From Pseudomonadota bacterium (GTDB lineage: Bacteria > Pseudomonadota > Gammaproteobacteria > Steroidobacterales > Steroidobacteraceae): 13,418 bases of DNA. The DNA lies in the NCBI GenBank assembly GCA_947454665.1, contig CANGMU010000047.1, positions 1 to 13,418 of the forward strand, read 5' to 3'. This document shows positions 1-6,836 of the stretch, in pieces. A program made the translations under genes and the position numbers. The notes beneath the pieces were generated by a model. The model saw only the letters and a program-made list of their open reading frames with translations. It did not search any database and had not been told where the DNA came from. Numbering within the stretch: the first letter of the stretch is position 1; the number at the start of each line of letters is the position of its first letter.

Positions 1-249
1 AGCCACGGCGTGGGCCGCAAGCTGCACGAGGCGCCCGGGTTCATTCCCGGTTACGACGACCCGCGGGAACGCCGTCGCCTGAAGGAAGGGCAGGTCATCA
101 CGCTGGAGCCCTTTCTCTCCACGCGCAGTCGGCGGCTGCGACTGGCCGCCGATGGATGGACGCTGAAAGGGCTGCCGGGCAATCTGTCGGCGCAGTACGA
201 GCACACGCTGGTCGTCTGTCGCGGTGCGCCGATCCTCATCACGCGCTGA
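1..249 (+). CDS. map: Type I methionine aminopeptidase, C-terminal part (5' end outside window)
   Basis: This is the end of a pita-bread-fold metallopeptidase that removes the initiator methionine from new proteins in the cytoplasm. The frame is open from the first base, and 82 residues are visible. Family landmarks are in order: HGVG at residues 2-5 (the metal-ligand His171 region of the E. coli enzyme), H9 (like His178), TLEP with E36 (like Glu204), a DGWT segment at 51-54, and SAQYEHT with E67 (like Glu235). The two N-terminal metal-ligand aspartates lie before the window. The gene ends in TGA and is followed by 79 bases of unremarkable sequence before the hemerythrin gene. Nothing ties it to the usual rpsB neighbourhood, so it may be an additional copy. 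Family identity is secure; whether it is the housekeeping enzyme is not known. Confidence 0.9.
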   Translation, partial: SHGVGRKLHEAPGFIPGYDDPRERRRLKEGQVITLEPFLSTRSRRLRLAADGWTLKGLPGNLSAQYEHTLVVCRGAPILITR

Positions 250-315
250 AGACCACGGTAAGTCCGTATTTCCGGCCTCGCTGTTCCCGGTAGGCTTCCT
301 GCACAGGCCATGGCT

Positions 316-322
316 GGAGGAG
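316..322 (+). promoter_or_regulatory. Ribosome binding site of the hemerythrin gene
   Basis: GGAGGAG lies 6 bases before ATG 329. It decides the start against the longer frame that opens at 224. Confidence 0.8.
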
Positions 323-328
323 CGGTCG

Positions 329-724
329 ATGAGCGAACTCTTCACTTGGGATGCTGCCAAGTTCAGCGTCAAGGTCCCGGACATGGACCGCGAACACCAG
401 CAGATCATCCTGCTTATGAACAAGCTGCATGATCTCTACAAGTCTGGCGCTCCCGCGAGCGAGCAGGGCAAGGCACTCACCGCGCTGGCCGAATACACGG
501 TCAAACACTTCAGCGATGAAGAGGCCTACATGGCAAAGATCAACTTTCCGGGCCTGAACGTTCACAAGGGCGTGCACAAGAACCTGCTCGAGCGCATCGG
601 CCAGTTCGCGGCCGGCTTCAAGGCCAGCGGCAATCTCGGCGACGACCTGTTCGTGTTCCTGAAGATGTGGCTGTCCGCGCACATCTGCGGCATCGACATG
701 AAGTACGGTGTCCACCCCCACTGA
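329..724 (+). CDS. Bacteriohemerythrin, single-domain O2-binding protein
   Basis: This 131-residue protein is essentially only a hemerythrin four-helix bundle, which carries a non-heme di-iron centre that binds O2 reversibly. All seven expected ligands are present with family spacing: H23 (after DRE), H60 and E64 (HFSDE), H79 and H83 (HKGVH), and H118 and D123 (HICGID). The N-terminal FTWDAAKFSVKVPDMDREHQ stretch is typical of bacterial members. There is no signal peptide, so a cytoplasmic role in O2 storage, O2 sensing or iron handling is likely. The ATG at 329 is chosen because GGAGGAG at 316-322 is an excellent ribosome binding site 6 bases upstream; a longer open frame begins at 224 but lacks such a site. 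It is followed closely by a cysteine-cluster gene on the same strand. Confidence 0.93.
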   Translation: MSELFTWDAAKFSVKVPDMDREHQQIILLMNKLHDLYKSGAPASEQGKALTALAEYTVKHFSDEEAYMAKINFPGLNVHKGVHKNLLERIGQFAAGFKASGNLGDDLFVFLKMWLSAHICGIDMKYGVHPH

Positions 725-728
725 CGAC

Positions 729-1031
729 ATGAACCCCTGCGTGAAGTGCGGCGCCTGCTGCGCCGCCTTCCGCGTGTCCTTCTACTGGAGCGAAGGGCAG
801 GAACTGCCCACACACCTCGTCAGCAAGGTCACCGCGCATATCGCCTGCATGGCAGGCACGAACCAGCCCGCACCGCACTGTGCCGCGCTGGAAGGAACCG
901 TAGGATCTGAAGTGGGGTGCAGCGTCTATGCGCTGCGTCCTTCACCGTGCCGCGAAGTGCAGCCGGGTGATGGACAGTGCAACCGGGCGAGATCTCGCCA
1001 CGGACTGCCACCGCTGCCGCCGCGCAGCTGA
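729..1031 (+). CDS. YkgJ-family cysteine cluster protein
   Basis: A 100-residue protein of the YkgJ (zinc/iron-chelating, CxCxxCC) family. The N-terminus shows C4-x2-C7-x2-C10-C11. Further cysteines are C40, C51, C64, C74 (in the family-typical YALRPSPCRE segment) and C84, near a CNRAR.RHGLPPL ending that is common in this group. The family is thought to bind Zn or an Fe-S cluster, but its biochemical role is not established. The start is uncertain. ATG 729 lies just after the hemerythrin stop at 724 and puts the first cysteine at position 4. A GTG at 708 in the same frame would overlap the hemerythrin gene by 17 bases. Neither start has a clear ribosome binding site, so translation is probably coupled to the upstream gene, and the two are likely one transcript. 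Confidence 0.85.
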   Translation: MNPCVKCGACCAAFRVSFYWSEGQELPTHLVSKVTAHIACMAGTNQPAPHCAALEGTVGSEVGCSVYALRPSPCREVQPGDGQCNRARSRHGLPPLPPRS

Positions 1032-1063
1032 GGCTGCGACGGCGGTGCGGGGCTTGCGCCGCC

Positions 1064-1471
1064 TTACTTGGCGGCGGCTTCGGCCTTCGGATATTCCTCG
1101 GCCACGTTGCGGCCCAACGTCTTGCCGTTGACCTGCGCGCTCATGAAGCTGCCGCCCGGCGTGCCGTCCTTCAGCGGGTGCATCTTCAGCACGATCTTGT
1201 CGCCGGCATTCATCGCCTTCTTCGTCCAGCCCTGGCGCTTCAGGCCGTTCGGGCTGCCGCCCTCGATGCTGTACTCAGTGGTCTTGCCGTCCGAACCCTT
1301 CACGTTCACCTGGATCCAGATGTGCGGATTGGTCCACTGGAAGTCCTTCACTTCACCTTCGATCGTCTGTTCCTTCGCGTTGTCGAACATCGCGAAAGAA
1401 TGATGCGAGTAAGCGGCGCCGGCCGACAGTGCGAGCACGGTACCCAGAGCAAACGCAGAACGCGTGAACAT
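1064..1471 (-). CDS. DUF6152 family periplasmic protein
   Basis: A 135-residue exported protein of the DUF6152 family, whose function is unknown. A Sec signal peptide covers about residues 1-22 (basic MFTR, hydrophobic core, AYS end). The mature protein begins with the family hallmark HHSFAMFD, followed by EGEVKDFQWTNPHIWIQV and a small beta-rich domain ending in a charged, alanine-rich tail. Members often lie near periplasmic quinoprotein dehydrogenases and similar exported proteins in environmental proteobacteria, which agrees with the gene set elsewhere in this window. ATG 1471 is chosen because the signal peptide starts there and AGGAG lies about 8 bases upstream; the frame extends to 1615 but without a signal-like start. 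A perfect 18-base palindrome lies 75 bases upstream. The larger caspase-like gene lies upstream on the same strand, with 179 bases between them. Confidence 0.85.
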   Translation of the reverse strand: MFTRSAFALGTVLALSAGAAYSHHSFAMFDNAKEQTIEGEVKDFQWTNPHIWIQVNVKGSDGKTTEYSIEGGSPNGLKRQGWTKKAMNAGDKIVLKMHPLKDGTPGGSFMSAQVNGKTLGRNVAEEYPKAEAAAK

Positions 1472-1545
1472 GACGTGATTCTCCTGAAAGTTGTCGTCCC
1501 GGGCCCGACGGTGCCTCTGGCAGCGAGCCCTTCCCCCGAAATCCC

Positions 1546-1563
1546 GGCGTATTTCAATACGCC
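1546..1563. promoter_or_regulatory. Perfect 18-bp palindrome upstream of the DUF6152 gene
   Basis: GGCGTATTTCAATACGCC is a perfect inverted repeat with 8-base arms and a 2-base centre. It lies in the 179-base gap between the caspase-like gene and the DUF6152 gene, both on the minus strand. The tiny centre favours a dimeric regulator's operator over an RNA hairpin, although a 7-bp stem with a 4-base loop could form in RNA. It has no T-run, so a terminator is unlikely. The regulator is not identifiable from the window. Confidence 0.45.
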
Positions 1564-1650
1564 TTGAGCCGGATATTACCCCCGCCGCACCGCAGGTGTA
1601 CCACCCGGCCTGCAATCTGGTACTGACAGTCTCAGGATGCTTCGTCCCGG

Positions 1651-3282
1651 TCAGGGCTTCAGGAATTCGGTCGGACTCCGTGCGCCACAGGCGCGCGTCG
1701 CAGCAAGCGCTGGGTCTGCACCCGCCCTGGACAGATAGATCACCCGACGTGCCAACTGCGCGATCATCGGTCGAGGGCCGGTCGGTGATGCGGTGTAGCG
1801 CTCGGCCTGCTTCGCCACGTCCTTCACGGGAAAGCGATGACTGCCCACGAGGCCTCGTGTCAGTGTTTTCAGTGCCTCGGCTTCCCCGGGTCCTGCCGCG
1901 GCAGCTAACGGCTGGAGCTCGGCCAGGCTGATCTCCTCTGGCAGGGCGTCCGGGTGTCGTTGCAGCCAGTCCTCGGCCATTGCGTCGACGGTGGAATACG
2001 TGACATTGCGGTCGTCGCCGAAACGGGTCGCGTGCCAGTGGGCCTCCTCGAAGCTGACCTTGCCATCGTGATTCAGGTCCGTCTGGGCACGCTTCTCCGG
2101 CAGGAAGGCTTCGAAGTAGACGCGAAGGTAATCCGCGCTTTCCTCCACCTCCCGCGCATTGGTCTGGCAGCCCGTGGCCACCACGTCGGGGCGCGCGCCA
2201 TAGAAGCCACAGCTCACCGCCTGGGCCAGCACGCCGCCGAAACAGTTACCGCTCACCATGACGTCATCGCCGCCGCCATGTTGGTGCAGCCACTGCATCT
2301 CCTCGAAGCCCAGGGGTGCGACCTCACCCCACAGCGGCGCGCCATCCGGACCACCATGTCCGATCATCACGAGCAGGTTGCGGGAACCGGGCCTGGACTT
2401 CACGCCATCGAAGAAAGCCGTCAGCGAGTCGATCGTCAACGGTTGCGAGCGAGGCAGGTCACGGTGAACGAAACGGGTGCCAGACGTTGTTGTCTCGATC
2501 GCGTTGTAACCGCGCGCGGCACCGGCGCCATACCGTACCTGGATGCGGGCGCGATCCAGCCCGAACTGCTCGACCAGCACGCCCTCGATCTGCTCGGTGC
2601 GGATCGCGTTGAAGACCGGATTGTCGAAGGCGCCCCGCGCGGTCGAGGCGAGCACTGCATTGGTGTTGCCGATGGGTGGTGGCGTGCGGCGTGGACGCTG
2701 CATCACCCAATCCGCGAACCGCCGGCCCTTGCCCAGCTGCGGAGTGCGGGCCAGCCGGTAGAACCAGTCCAGGTTCCAGCCCTCGACGAAATACTGCTGC
2801 CAGAAGCCGTTATAGCCATCGACGATGTTTCCCGGCTCGACGCCGTCCAGTGGCACCGTCAGGTCCAGTGGAAACTTCGCGTCGTGCGGATCGACCGAGT
2901 CTGTGATCGGCCCGGCCGCCACGACATGACCGTCGCGCTTGAGCAGCACCTGCACGCCGCGCTCGCTGGCCGTGCGCCGCCAGGCGGCTTCGTCGAAGTA
3001 AGGCAGCTGGCGGATCTCGTCCCATTCAACCGGCGATGCGTCGCCACCGACGCGACGTTCGACGCGGGCGGTGATGCTGGTTCCGCTGTCCGACAGCGTC
3101 ACGGTCTGCACCATGCCTCGTCGCTTCAGTGATTCCTCGAGCAAGGAGCAGCCGCCGCAGTCCCGCGGCTTGAGCAGCGTGATGGTCCACGTGCTCTCGG
3201 TATCGGCCGGCGTGGCGGCATGCAGGGCGGCGGTTGTCAGCGCGCCGGCCAGCAGCAGGGCAATCAGGGGTCGCAGCTTCAT
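1651..3282 (-). CDS. Exported protein with CxxC segment, caspase-fold (clan CD)-like His/Cys core and EF-hand
   Basis: I do not recognise this 543-residue protein as a named family. A clear signal peptide (MKLRPLIALLLAG... to about residue 23) predicts export. After it, TWTITLLKPRDCGGC with C42-x2-C45 resembles the first strand and active site of thioredoxin-like folds. In the middle, a hydrophobic strand ends in IGHGG (H309), and a second strand ends in SGNCFGG (C347), 38 residues later. This His-Gly / Cys dyad arrangement, each after a beta strand, is the layout of caspase-fold clan CD peptidases such as legumain and gingipain relatives. Residues 402-413 form a canonical EF-hand loop (D402, N404, D406, G407, V409, E413). 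ATG 3282 is fixed by the signal peptide. There is no clear ribosome binding site; a -10-like TAGTAT lies 7 bases upstream. The gene is divergent from the NTF2-like gene at 3321. Proteolytic activity is inferred, not shown. Confidence 0.8.
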   Translation of the reverse strand: MKLRPLIALLLAGALTTAALHAATPADTESTWTITLLKPRDCGGCSLLEESLKRRGMVQTVTLSDSGTSITARVERRVGGDASPVEWDEIRQLPYFDEAAWRRTASERGVQVLLKRDGHVVAAGPITDSVDPHDAKFPLDLTVPLDGVEPGNIVDGYNGFWQQYFVEGWNLDWFYRLARTPQLGKGRRFADWVMQRPRRTPPPIGNTNAVLASTARGAFDNPVFNAIRTEQIEGVLVEQFGLDRARIQVRYGAGAARGYNAIETTTSGTRFVHRDLPRSQPLTIDSLTAFFDGVKSRPGSRNLLVMIGHGGPDGAPLWGEVAPLGFEEMQWLHQHGGGDDVMVSGNCFGGVLAQAVSCGFYGARPDVVATGCQTNAREVEESADYLRVYFEAFLPEKRAQTDLNHDGKVSFEEAHWHATRFGDDRNVTYSTVDAMAEDWLQRHPDALPEEISLAELQPLAAAAGPGEAEALKTLTRGLVGSHRFPVKDVAKQAERYTASPTGPRPMIAQLARRVIYLSRAGADPALAATRACGARSPTEFLKP

Positions 3283-3288
3283 GCCCGA

Positions 3289-3295
3289 TATACTA
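3289..3295. promoter_or_regulatory. Shared -10-like island between two divergent genes
   Basis: Only 38 bases separate the starts at 3282 (minus) and 3321 (plus). This AT-rich patch reads TATACT on the plus strand (3289-3294, 5 of 6 matches to TATAAT) and TAGTAT on the minus strand (3290-3295). The plus-strand element would give a short leader containing AGGGGGA at 3309-3315. The minus-strand element would put the transcript start at or near the ATG. I find no good -35 box for either direction, so the call is tentative. Confidence 0.35.
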
Positions 3296-3320
3296 TCGCG
3301 GGAAAATCAGGGGGACGACG

Positions 3321-3779
3321 ATGACGAGATTCAGAACGGCGTGTGCGGTAATGCTGGTGGGCCTGGCGCCCGCGGCCTTTGCCGCAGGCCAGACCGAGCA
3401 GACCATCCGCGACCTCGAGCAGCAGCAGGCCAAGGCTGCCATCGGCCGCGACCGCGTCGCGCTGGAAAGGATCTTTGCGCCCGAGTTCAAGGTCATCAAT
3501 CCGAACGGCGTCGTCGGCAGCCGCGAAACGCTGCTCGGGTTGCTGCTGGGTGACGGCCCCTCGCCGTATCGTTCGGCGGCCTACACGACCGACGAAGTGC
3601 GTGACTACGGCGACACCGTCGTGAGCATCGGCATGGATACCGTCGTTCCCAACCAGGGTGCCCAGGCCGGCCAGACCGTGCTTCGCCGGGTCACGCAGGT
3701 GTGGCGCAAGCAGAAGCTCGAGGGCAAGGCACAATGGCGCCTGGTCCTTCGTCACGCCAACATCATCACCACGCCATGA
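3321..3779 (+). CDS. Exported nuclear transport factor 2-like (SnoaL/DUF4440-type) protein
   Basis: A 152-residue protein with a Sec signal peptide (about residues 1-21, ending AAFA) followed by an NTF2-like cone fold. The pattern is characteristic: a first helix (TIRDLEQQQAKAAIGRDRVALERIFAPEF), then 'KVINPNGVVGSRE', then alternating beta strands such as VRDYGDTVVSIGMDTVV and a final VTQVWRK...WRLVLRHANII. Members of this superfamily can be small-molecule isomerases, cyclases or just binding domains, so the substrate cannot be told. ATG 3321 is supported by AGGGGGA at 3309-3315 and by the signal peptide. The stop overlaps the start of the next gene in ATGA, indicating translational coupling with the YciI-like protein. 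Confidence 0.85.
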   Translation: MTRFRTACAVMLVGLAPAAFAAGQTEQTIRDLEQQQAKAAIGRDRVALERIFAPEFKVINPNGVVGSRETLLGLLLGDGPSPYRSAAYTTDEVRDYGDTVVSIGMDTVVPNQGAQAGQTVLRRVTQVWRKQKLEGKAQWRLVLRHANIITTP

Positions 3780-4084
3780 AACATTTCCTGCTGATCTACG
3801 ACGCCGTCCCGGATTACGCCACGCGTCGCGCGCCTTTCCGCGCCGCGCACCTGCAGCTTGCCCAGGCGGCGAGGGCGGCAGGTGAACTGGTGTTGGCCGG
3901 AGGCCTGGCCGATCCCGTCGATGGGTCGGTGTTCCTGTTCCAGGGTGACTCGCCCGCGGTGGCCGAGACCTTCGCGCAGGCGGACCCTTACGTGCAGGGT
4001 GGGCTCATCACGCACTGGCGCGTGCGCGAGTGGACGACCGTGGTGGGTGATCTCGCCTTGAATCCACTGCCGCCGCCGGCCTGA
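3776..4084 (+). CDS. YciI-like family protein
   Basis: A 102-residue cytoplasmic protein of the YciI-like alpha/beta family, a small ferredoxin-like fold with a possible acid-base His. It starts with the strand MKHFLLIYDAV and has R22-xx-H25 on the first helix, a GGLADPVDGSVFLF beta hairpin, and the family signature ADPYVQGG (69-76). Homologues often lie beside dehydrogenases or degradative enzymes and occasionally act as dehalogenase- or lyase-like enzymes, but most have no known activity. The ATG overlaps the preceding NTF2-like stop by four bases (ATGA), so translation is coupled and the two proteins probably act together or are made in fixed ratio. One is exported and the other is not, which makes a direct complex unlikely. 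A 9-bp hairpin spans the stop codon. Confidence 0.85.
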   Translation: MKHFLLIYDAVPDYATRRAPFRAAHLQLAQAARAAGELVLAGGLADPVDGSVFLFQGDSPAVAETFAQADPYVQGGLITHWRVREWTTVVGDLALNPLPPPA

Positions 4085-4118
4085 GGCTGGCGGGGCCGTG
4101 CGGGACTAGAACGTCCCG
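4073..4118. terminator. Two adjacent hairpins in a convergent gene junction
   Basis: Between the convergent stops at 4084 (plus) and 4106 (minus) there are two inverted repeats. CCGCCGGCC (4073-4081) pairs with GGCTGGCGG (4085-4093), with one G-U pair and the TGA stop as the loop. CGGGAC (4101-4106) pairs with GTCCCG (4113-4118), overlapping the minus-strand stop. Neither is followed by a T-run, so this is not a textbook intrinsic terminator, but either hairpin could stabilise 3' ends or slow polymerase. Confidence 0.35.
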
Positions 4119-4645
4119 TTCGGGTTCTGGGCGTCGGCCGGGATTTCCTGGATCACGTCCCAGTGTTCGCAGACCTTGCCGTCCTTCACACGGAAGATGT
4201 CCACGACCTGTTCGCCGTTCGGGCCCATGCCGTTGATGCCGTGCAGGTGCAGGACGACGAAGTCGCCCTCTGCAATGACCTTCTTCACTTCATAGCGGTG
4301 GTTCGGGAAGTCGCGCTTGAACATCAGCGCGAACTCGGCGACGCCCTCGAATCCATCCTTCGCATAGGCGCTGTGCTGCTTGTAGGTCTTGGCCATGAAG
4401 GGCCGCGCAGCTTCCGGATCCTTGTCGCCGATCATCTTCTGGTAGAAAGCCAGCACCAGCTTCTTGTTCGCTTCCAGGCGCGCCTTCTCGGCGGCCAGCG
4501 TGTCCAGTGGGCGTTTCGGCGCAGCGCGGCGCGCAGGCTTTTTCACGACCTTCTTCGCAGTCTTATTTGCAGCGTTCTTTTTTGCGACCTTGCGGACGCT
4601 CTTGTTCGAGGGCTTTTTTGCCGTTTTCTTCTTGCGCGGGGCCAT
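4106..4645 (-). CDS. SnoaL-like protein with lysine-rich histone H1-like N-terminal tail
   Basis: A 179-residue protein in two parts. Residues 1-45 are extremely basic: 15 Lys and 5 Arg, no acidic residue, and the rest mainly Ala, Val, Pro, Ser, Thr and Asn in AKK-type repeats, like bacterial histone H1-like tails. Residues about 50-179 are a SnoaL-like domain of the NTF2 superfamily, with LVLAFYQKM, a DPEAARPFMA..YKQHS region, FPNHRYEVKKVIAEGDFVVLH and a C-terminal VVDIFRVKDGKVCEHWDVIQ (H161, D163). The domain is close to the predicted SnoaL-like aldol-condensation group. There is no signal peptide. The ATG at 4645 has AGGGAA about 9 bases upstream. The tail suggests binding to DNA, RNA or another polyanion, but this is inference. 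The tail codons are A-rich with two six-base A runs, unlike the neighbouring genes. Convergent with the YciI-like gene. Confidence 0.85.
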   Translation of the reverse strand: MAPRKKKTAKKPSNKSVRKVAKKNAANKTAKKVVKKPARRAAPKRPLDTLAAEKARLEANKKLVLAFYQKMIGDKDPEAARPFMAKTYKQHSAYAKDGFEGVAEFALMFKRDFPNHRYEVKKVIAEGDFVVLHLHGINGMGPNGEQVVDIFRVKDGKVCEHWDVIQEIPADAQNPNGTF

Positions 4646-4716
4646 GTGCGGTTCCCTGTTCGAGTGGCGTTGAAGGTCGAGACGTCGCCCGATCTTACGG
4701 GAAGTATCATCGAACG

Positions 4717-5574
4717 ATGAAAGACCTACGACGTGGCCAAGCCCTCGGACTGCTCGCCGTGGCGGGCTTCAGCCTCACCCTGCCGATGACGCGCATCGCC
4801 GTGGCCGAACTGCCGCCGATCTTCGTCGGGCTGGGTCGTGAACTGGCTGCTGCCGTACTGGCTGCCGCGTTGCTGTGGATTGCGCGCAAGCCGTGGCCGA
4901 CGACTGCCCAGTTGCGGCCGCTGATGGGCGTGATTGCAGGCGTGGTGCTGGGATTTCCGCTCTTCACCGCCCTGGCAATGGGCCATGCGGAGGCTTCGCA
5001 TGGCGCCATCATCCTCGGCCTGTTGCCCCTGGCGACGGCGGCGGTTGGCGTCGTGATCAACCAGGAACGACCGTCCCGCCTGTTCTGGTTGGCAGCGGCA
5101 ATTGGCAGTGCCGTCGTCGTGCTCTATGCACTGCAGGCCGGTGCAGGGCGCTTGAGCTGGGCGGATGCCGCCTTGGCCGCAGCGGTGCTGTTTGGCGCAG
5201 TGGGCTATGCCTCCGGCGCGCGCCTCGCACGCAGCATGGGCGCCTGGCCCGTGATCTGCTGGGCCGTCGTGCTGTCCGCCCCGCTGCTTGCGGTCATCGT
5301 GGCCCTGCTCGTCTGGCAGCAACCGCCCAGCGCGAGCCCTCGGGCCTGGGGTGCCTTTGCCTACGTCAGTACCGTGAGCGCCTTGTTGGGCTTCTTTCCT
5401 TGGTACCGCGGACTGGAACTGGGGGGCGTCGCGAAGGTGAGTCAGGTGATGCTGTTGCAGCCCTTCTTCACGCTCGCGTTTGCCTGGGCTGTGATGGCAG
5501 AGCCGTTCACCGCGGTCTCGCTGACTTGTGCGCTGGCCGTGGCCGGTTCCATCTTCGTGAGTCGAAAAGCATGA
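4717..5574 (+). CDS. DMT-superfamily (EamA) transporter
   Basis: A 285-residue inner-membrane protein with about ten hydrophobic segments arranged as two EamA repeats (about residues 8-130 and 145-283), the standard length and layout of drug/metabolite exporters. It contains a family-typical loop (TRIAVAELPPIFVGLGREL) after helix 1 and a conserved end of the second repeat (SALLGFFPWYRGLELGGVAKVSQVMLLQ). The substrate cannot be predicted; amino acids, nucleotides and other metabolites are all known for this family. ATG 4717 is chosen at the start of a typical short cytoplasmic lead. TATCAT lies 6 bases upstream, and GGGAAG at 4699-4704 is rather far for a ribosome binding site. The start is divergent from the lysine-tailed gene with 71 bases between. 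Its stop overlaps the glycosyltransferase start in ATGA. Confidence 0.88.
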   Translation: MKDLRRGQALGLLAVAGFSLTLPMTRIAVAELPPIFVGLGRELAAAVLAAALLWIARKPWPTTAQLRPLMGVIAGVVLGFPLFTALAMGHAEASHGAIILGLLPLATAAVGVVINQERPSRLFWLAAAIGSAVVVLYALQAGAGRLSWADAALAAAVLFGAVGYASGARLARSMGAWPVICWAVVLSAPLLAVIVALLVWQQPPSASPRAWGAFAYVSTVSALLGFFPWYRGLELGGVAKVSQVMLLQPFFTLAFAWAVMAEPFTAVSLTCALAVAGSIFVSRKA

Positions 5575-6836
5575 GCCGCATCCTGCTCGCGACATTTGGT
5601 TCGCTCGGTGACCTGCATCCCTTCCTGGCCGTGGGTCGCGCGCTGCGGGAGCGCGGGCATGACGCGATCATTGCAACGAGTCCGGATTACGCACCCCAGG
5701 TGGCCGCAGCAGGGCTTTCCTTTGCACCGGTGCGACCGAGCATCGAGTCCTTTGGAGACCGGCGCCGGGCGACGCAGCGCCTGCTGCATCCCGTGTGGGG
5801 CGCCGAGCGCCTGCTACGTGAATTCGTGATGCCCGCCCTGCCGGATTCACTGAAGGACCTGCAGGCCGCCGCACAGGGCGTGGACCTGTTCGTGTCCCAC
5901 CCGCTCACCTTTGCCGTGCCGATCGCCGCCCATCGACTGCAGAAGCCCTGGGTGTCCACCGTCCTCGCGCCTTTCAGCCTGATCACGCAGCAGGCACCGC
6001 CGCGCCTTCCCGGCATCAACCTGTTGCAGGCCACGCAACGCATGGGGCCCCGCGTGCACGGTGTTGCCTGGCAGCTGATGCGTGCGGTGCTGCGGCAGTG
6101 GGAAAAACCGCTGCGAACACTGCGTCGGTCGCAGGGCCTGCGCGACACCGGCGCGGTCATGACGCTGGAGGGACAGTATTCACCCCACGGCACGCTGGCC
6201 CTGTTCGATGCGCAACTGGCCAGGCCTGCTTCCGATTGGCCGACGCCCCTCACGTTCTGCGGGCCTGCCTTGTATGACGGACATGTGCCGGACACGACCC
6301 TGCGGGACGAACTGAGGCAGTTCATCGACGCAGGCCCGCCGCCGTTGGTCTTCGCCTTGGGATCCTCCGCGGTGTGGATCGCCGACCGGTTCTGGCCCGA
6401 GGCGATCCGCGCGGCACAGGCCCTCGGGCGGCGCGCCATCCTGGTGAGCGGCCAAACGCCCTTCAGTGCCTTGCCGCCTGGTATCAGGGCCTTTCCCTAC
6501 CTGCCGTATTCGCAGGTCTTCCCGCATGCCGCGGTCGTGATCCATCAGGCCGGCATCGGCACGCTATCGCAGGCGCTGCGCGCCGGCCGTCCACAACTCA
6601 TCACGCCCGTGGCCTTCGACCAGCCCGACAATGCGGAGCGTGCTGAACGCCTGGGCATCGCGCGCGTCGTGCCGTTCCAGAAGGTCACGACGGACAAGCT
6701 GACCGCGGGCATCGAGGCCTTGCTGCGCGATGGCGCTGCGGTCATCAAGGCTGCGGTCGTCGCGGAACAGCTGCGCGACGTGGACGGCGCAGGCGTCGCA
6801 GCGGAATGGCTGGCGCGCAAAGCGGAAGAGGCCTGA
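5571..6836 (+). CDS. RhlB/UGT-like glycosyltransferase (GT1 type, GT-B fold)
   Basis: A 421-residue cytoplasmic or membrane-associated GT-B enzyme that should transfer a sugar from a nucleotide-sugar to a small acceptor. The N-terminal acceptor half starts with the strand ILLATFGSLGDLHPFLAVGRAL, a loop typical of UGTs and RhlB rhamnosyltransferases. The C-terminal donor half has PPPLVFALGSSAV (about 258-270) and the signature HQAGIGTLSQALRAG with H325, followed by P346 and the FDQPDNA segment (349-355), where D350-Q351 would contact the donor sugar. The middle piece, with a SPHGTLALF..., DWPTPL and LYDGHVP run, follows RhlB-type enzymes. The acceptor is unknown: a hydroxy fatty acid, carotenoid or other hydrophobic metabolite would fit the family. 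ATGA overlap with the EamA exporter implies coupled synthesis and possibly glycosylation followed by export. Confidence 0.88.
   Translation: MSRILLATFGSLGDLHPFLAVGRALRERGHDAIIATSPDYAPQVAAAGLSFAPVRPSIESFGDRRRATQRLLHPVWGAERLLREFVMPALPDSLKDLQAAAQGVDLFVSHPLTFAVPIAAHRLQKPWVSTVLAPFSLITQQAPPRLPGINLLQATQRMGPRVHGVAWQLMRAVLRQWEKPLRTLRRSQGLRDTGAVMTLEGQYSPHGTLALFDAQLARPASDWPTPLTFCGPALYDGHVPDTTLRDELRQFIDAGPPPLVFALGSSAVWIADRFWPEAIRAAQALGRRAILVSGQTPFSALPPGIRAFPYLPYSQVFPHAAVVIHQAGIGTLSQALRAGRPQLITPVAFDQPDNAERAERLGIARVVPFQKVTTDKLTAGIEALLRDGAAVIKAAVVAEQLRDVDGAGVAAEWLARKAEEA

Noticed and set aside
1954..3132. Long plus-strand frame (392 codons) opposite the caspase-like gene
   Set aside because: It is arginine-, histidine- and alanine-rich with no signal, motif or ribosome binding site. 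It is the antisense image of a gene with a signal peptide and clear motifs, which is common in GC-rich DNA.
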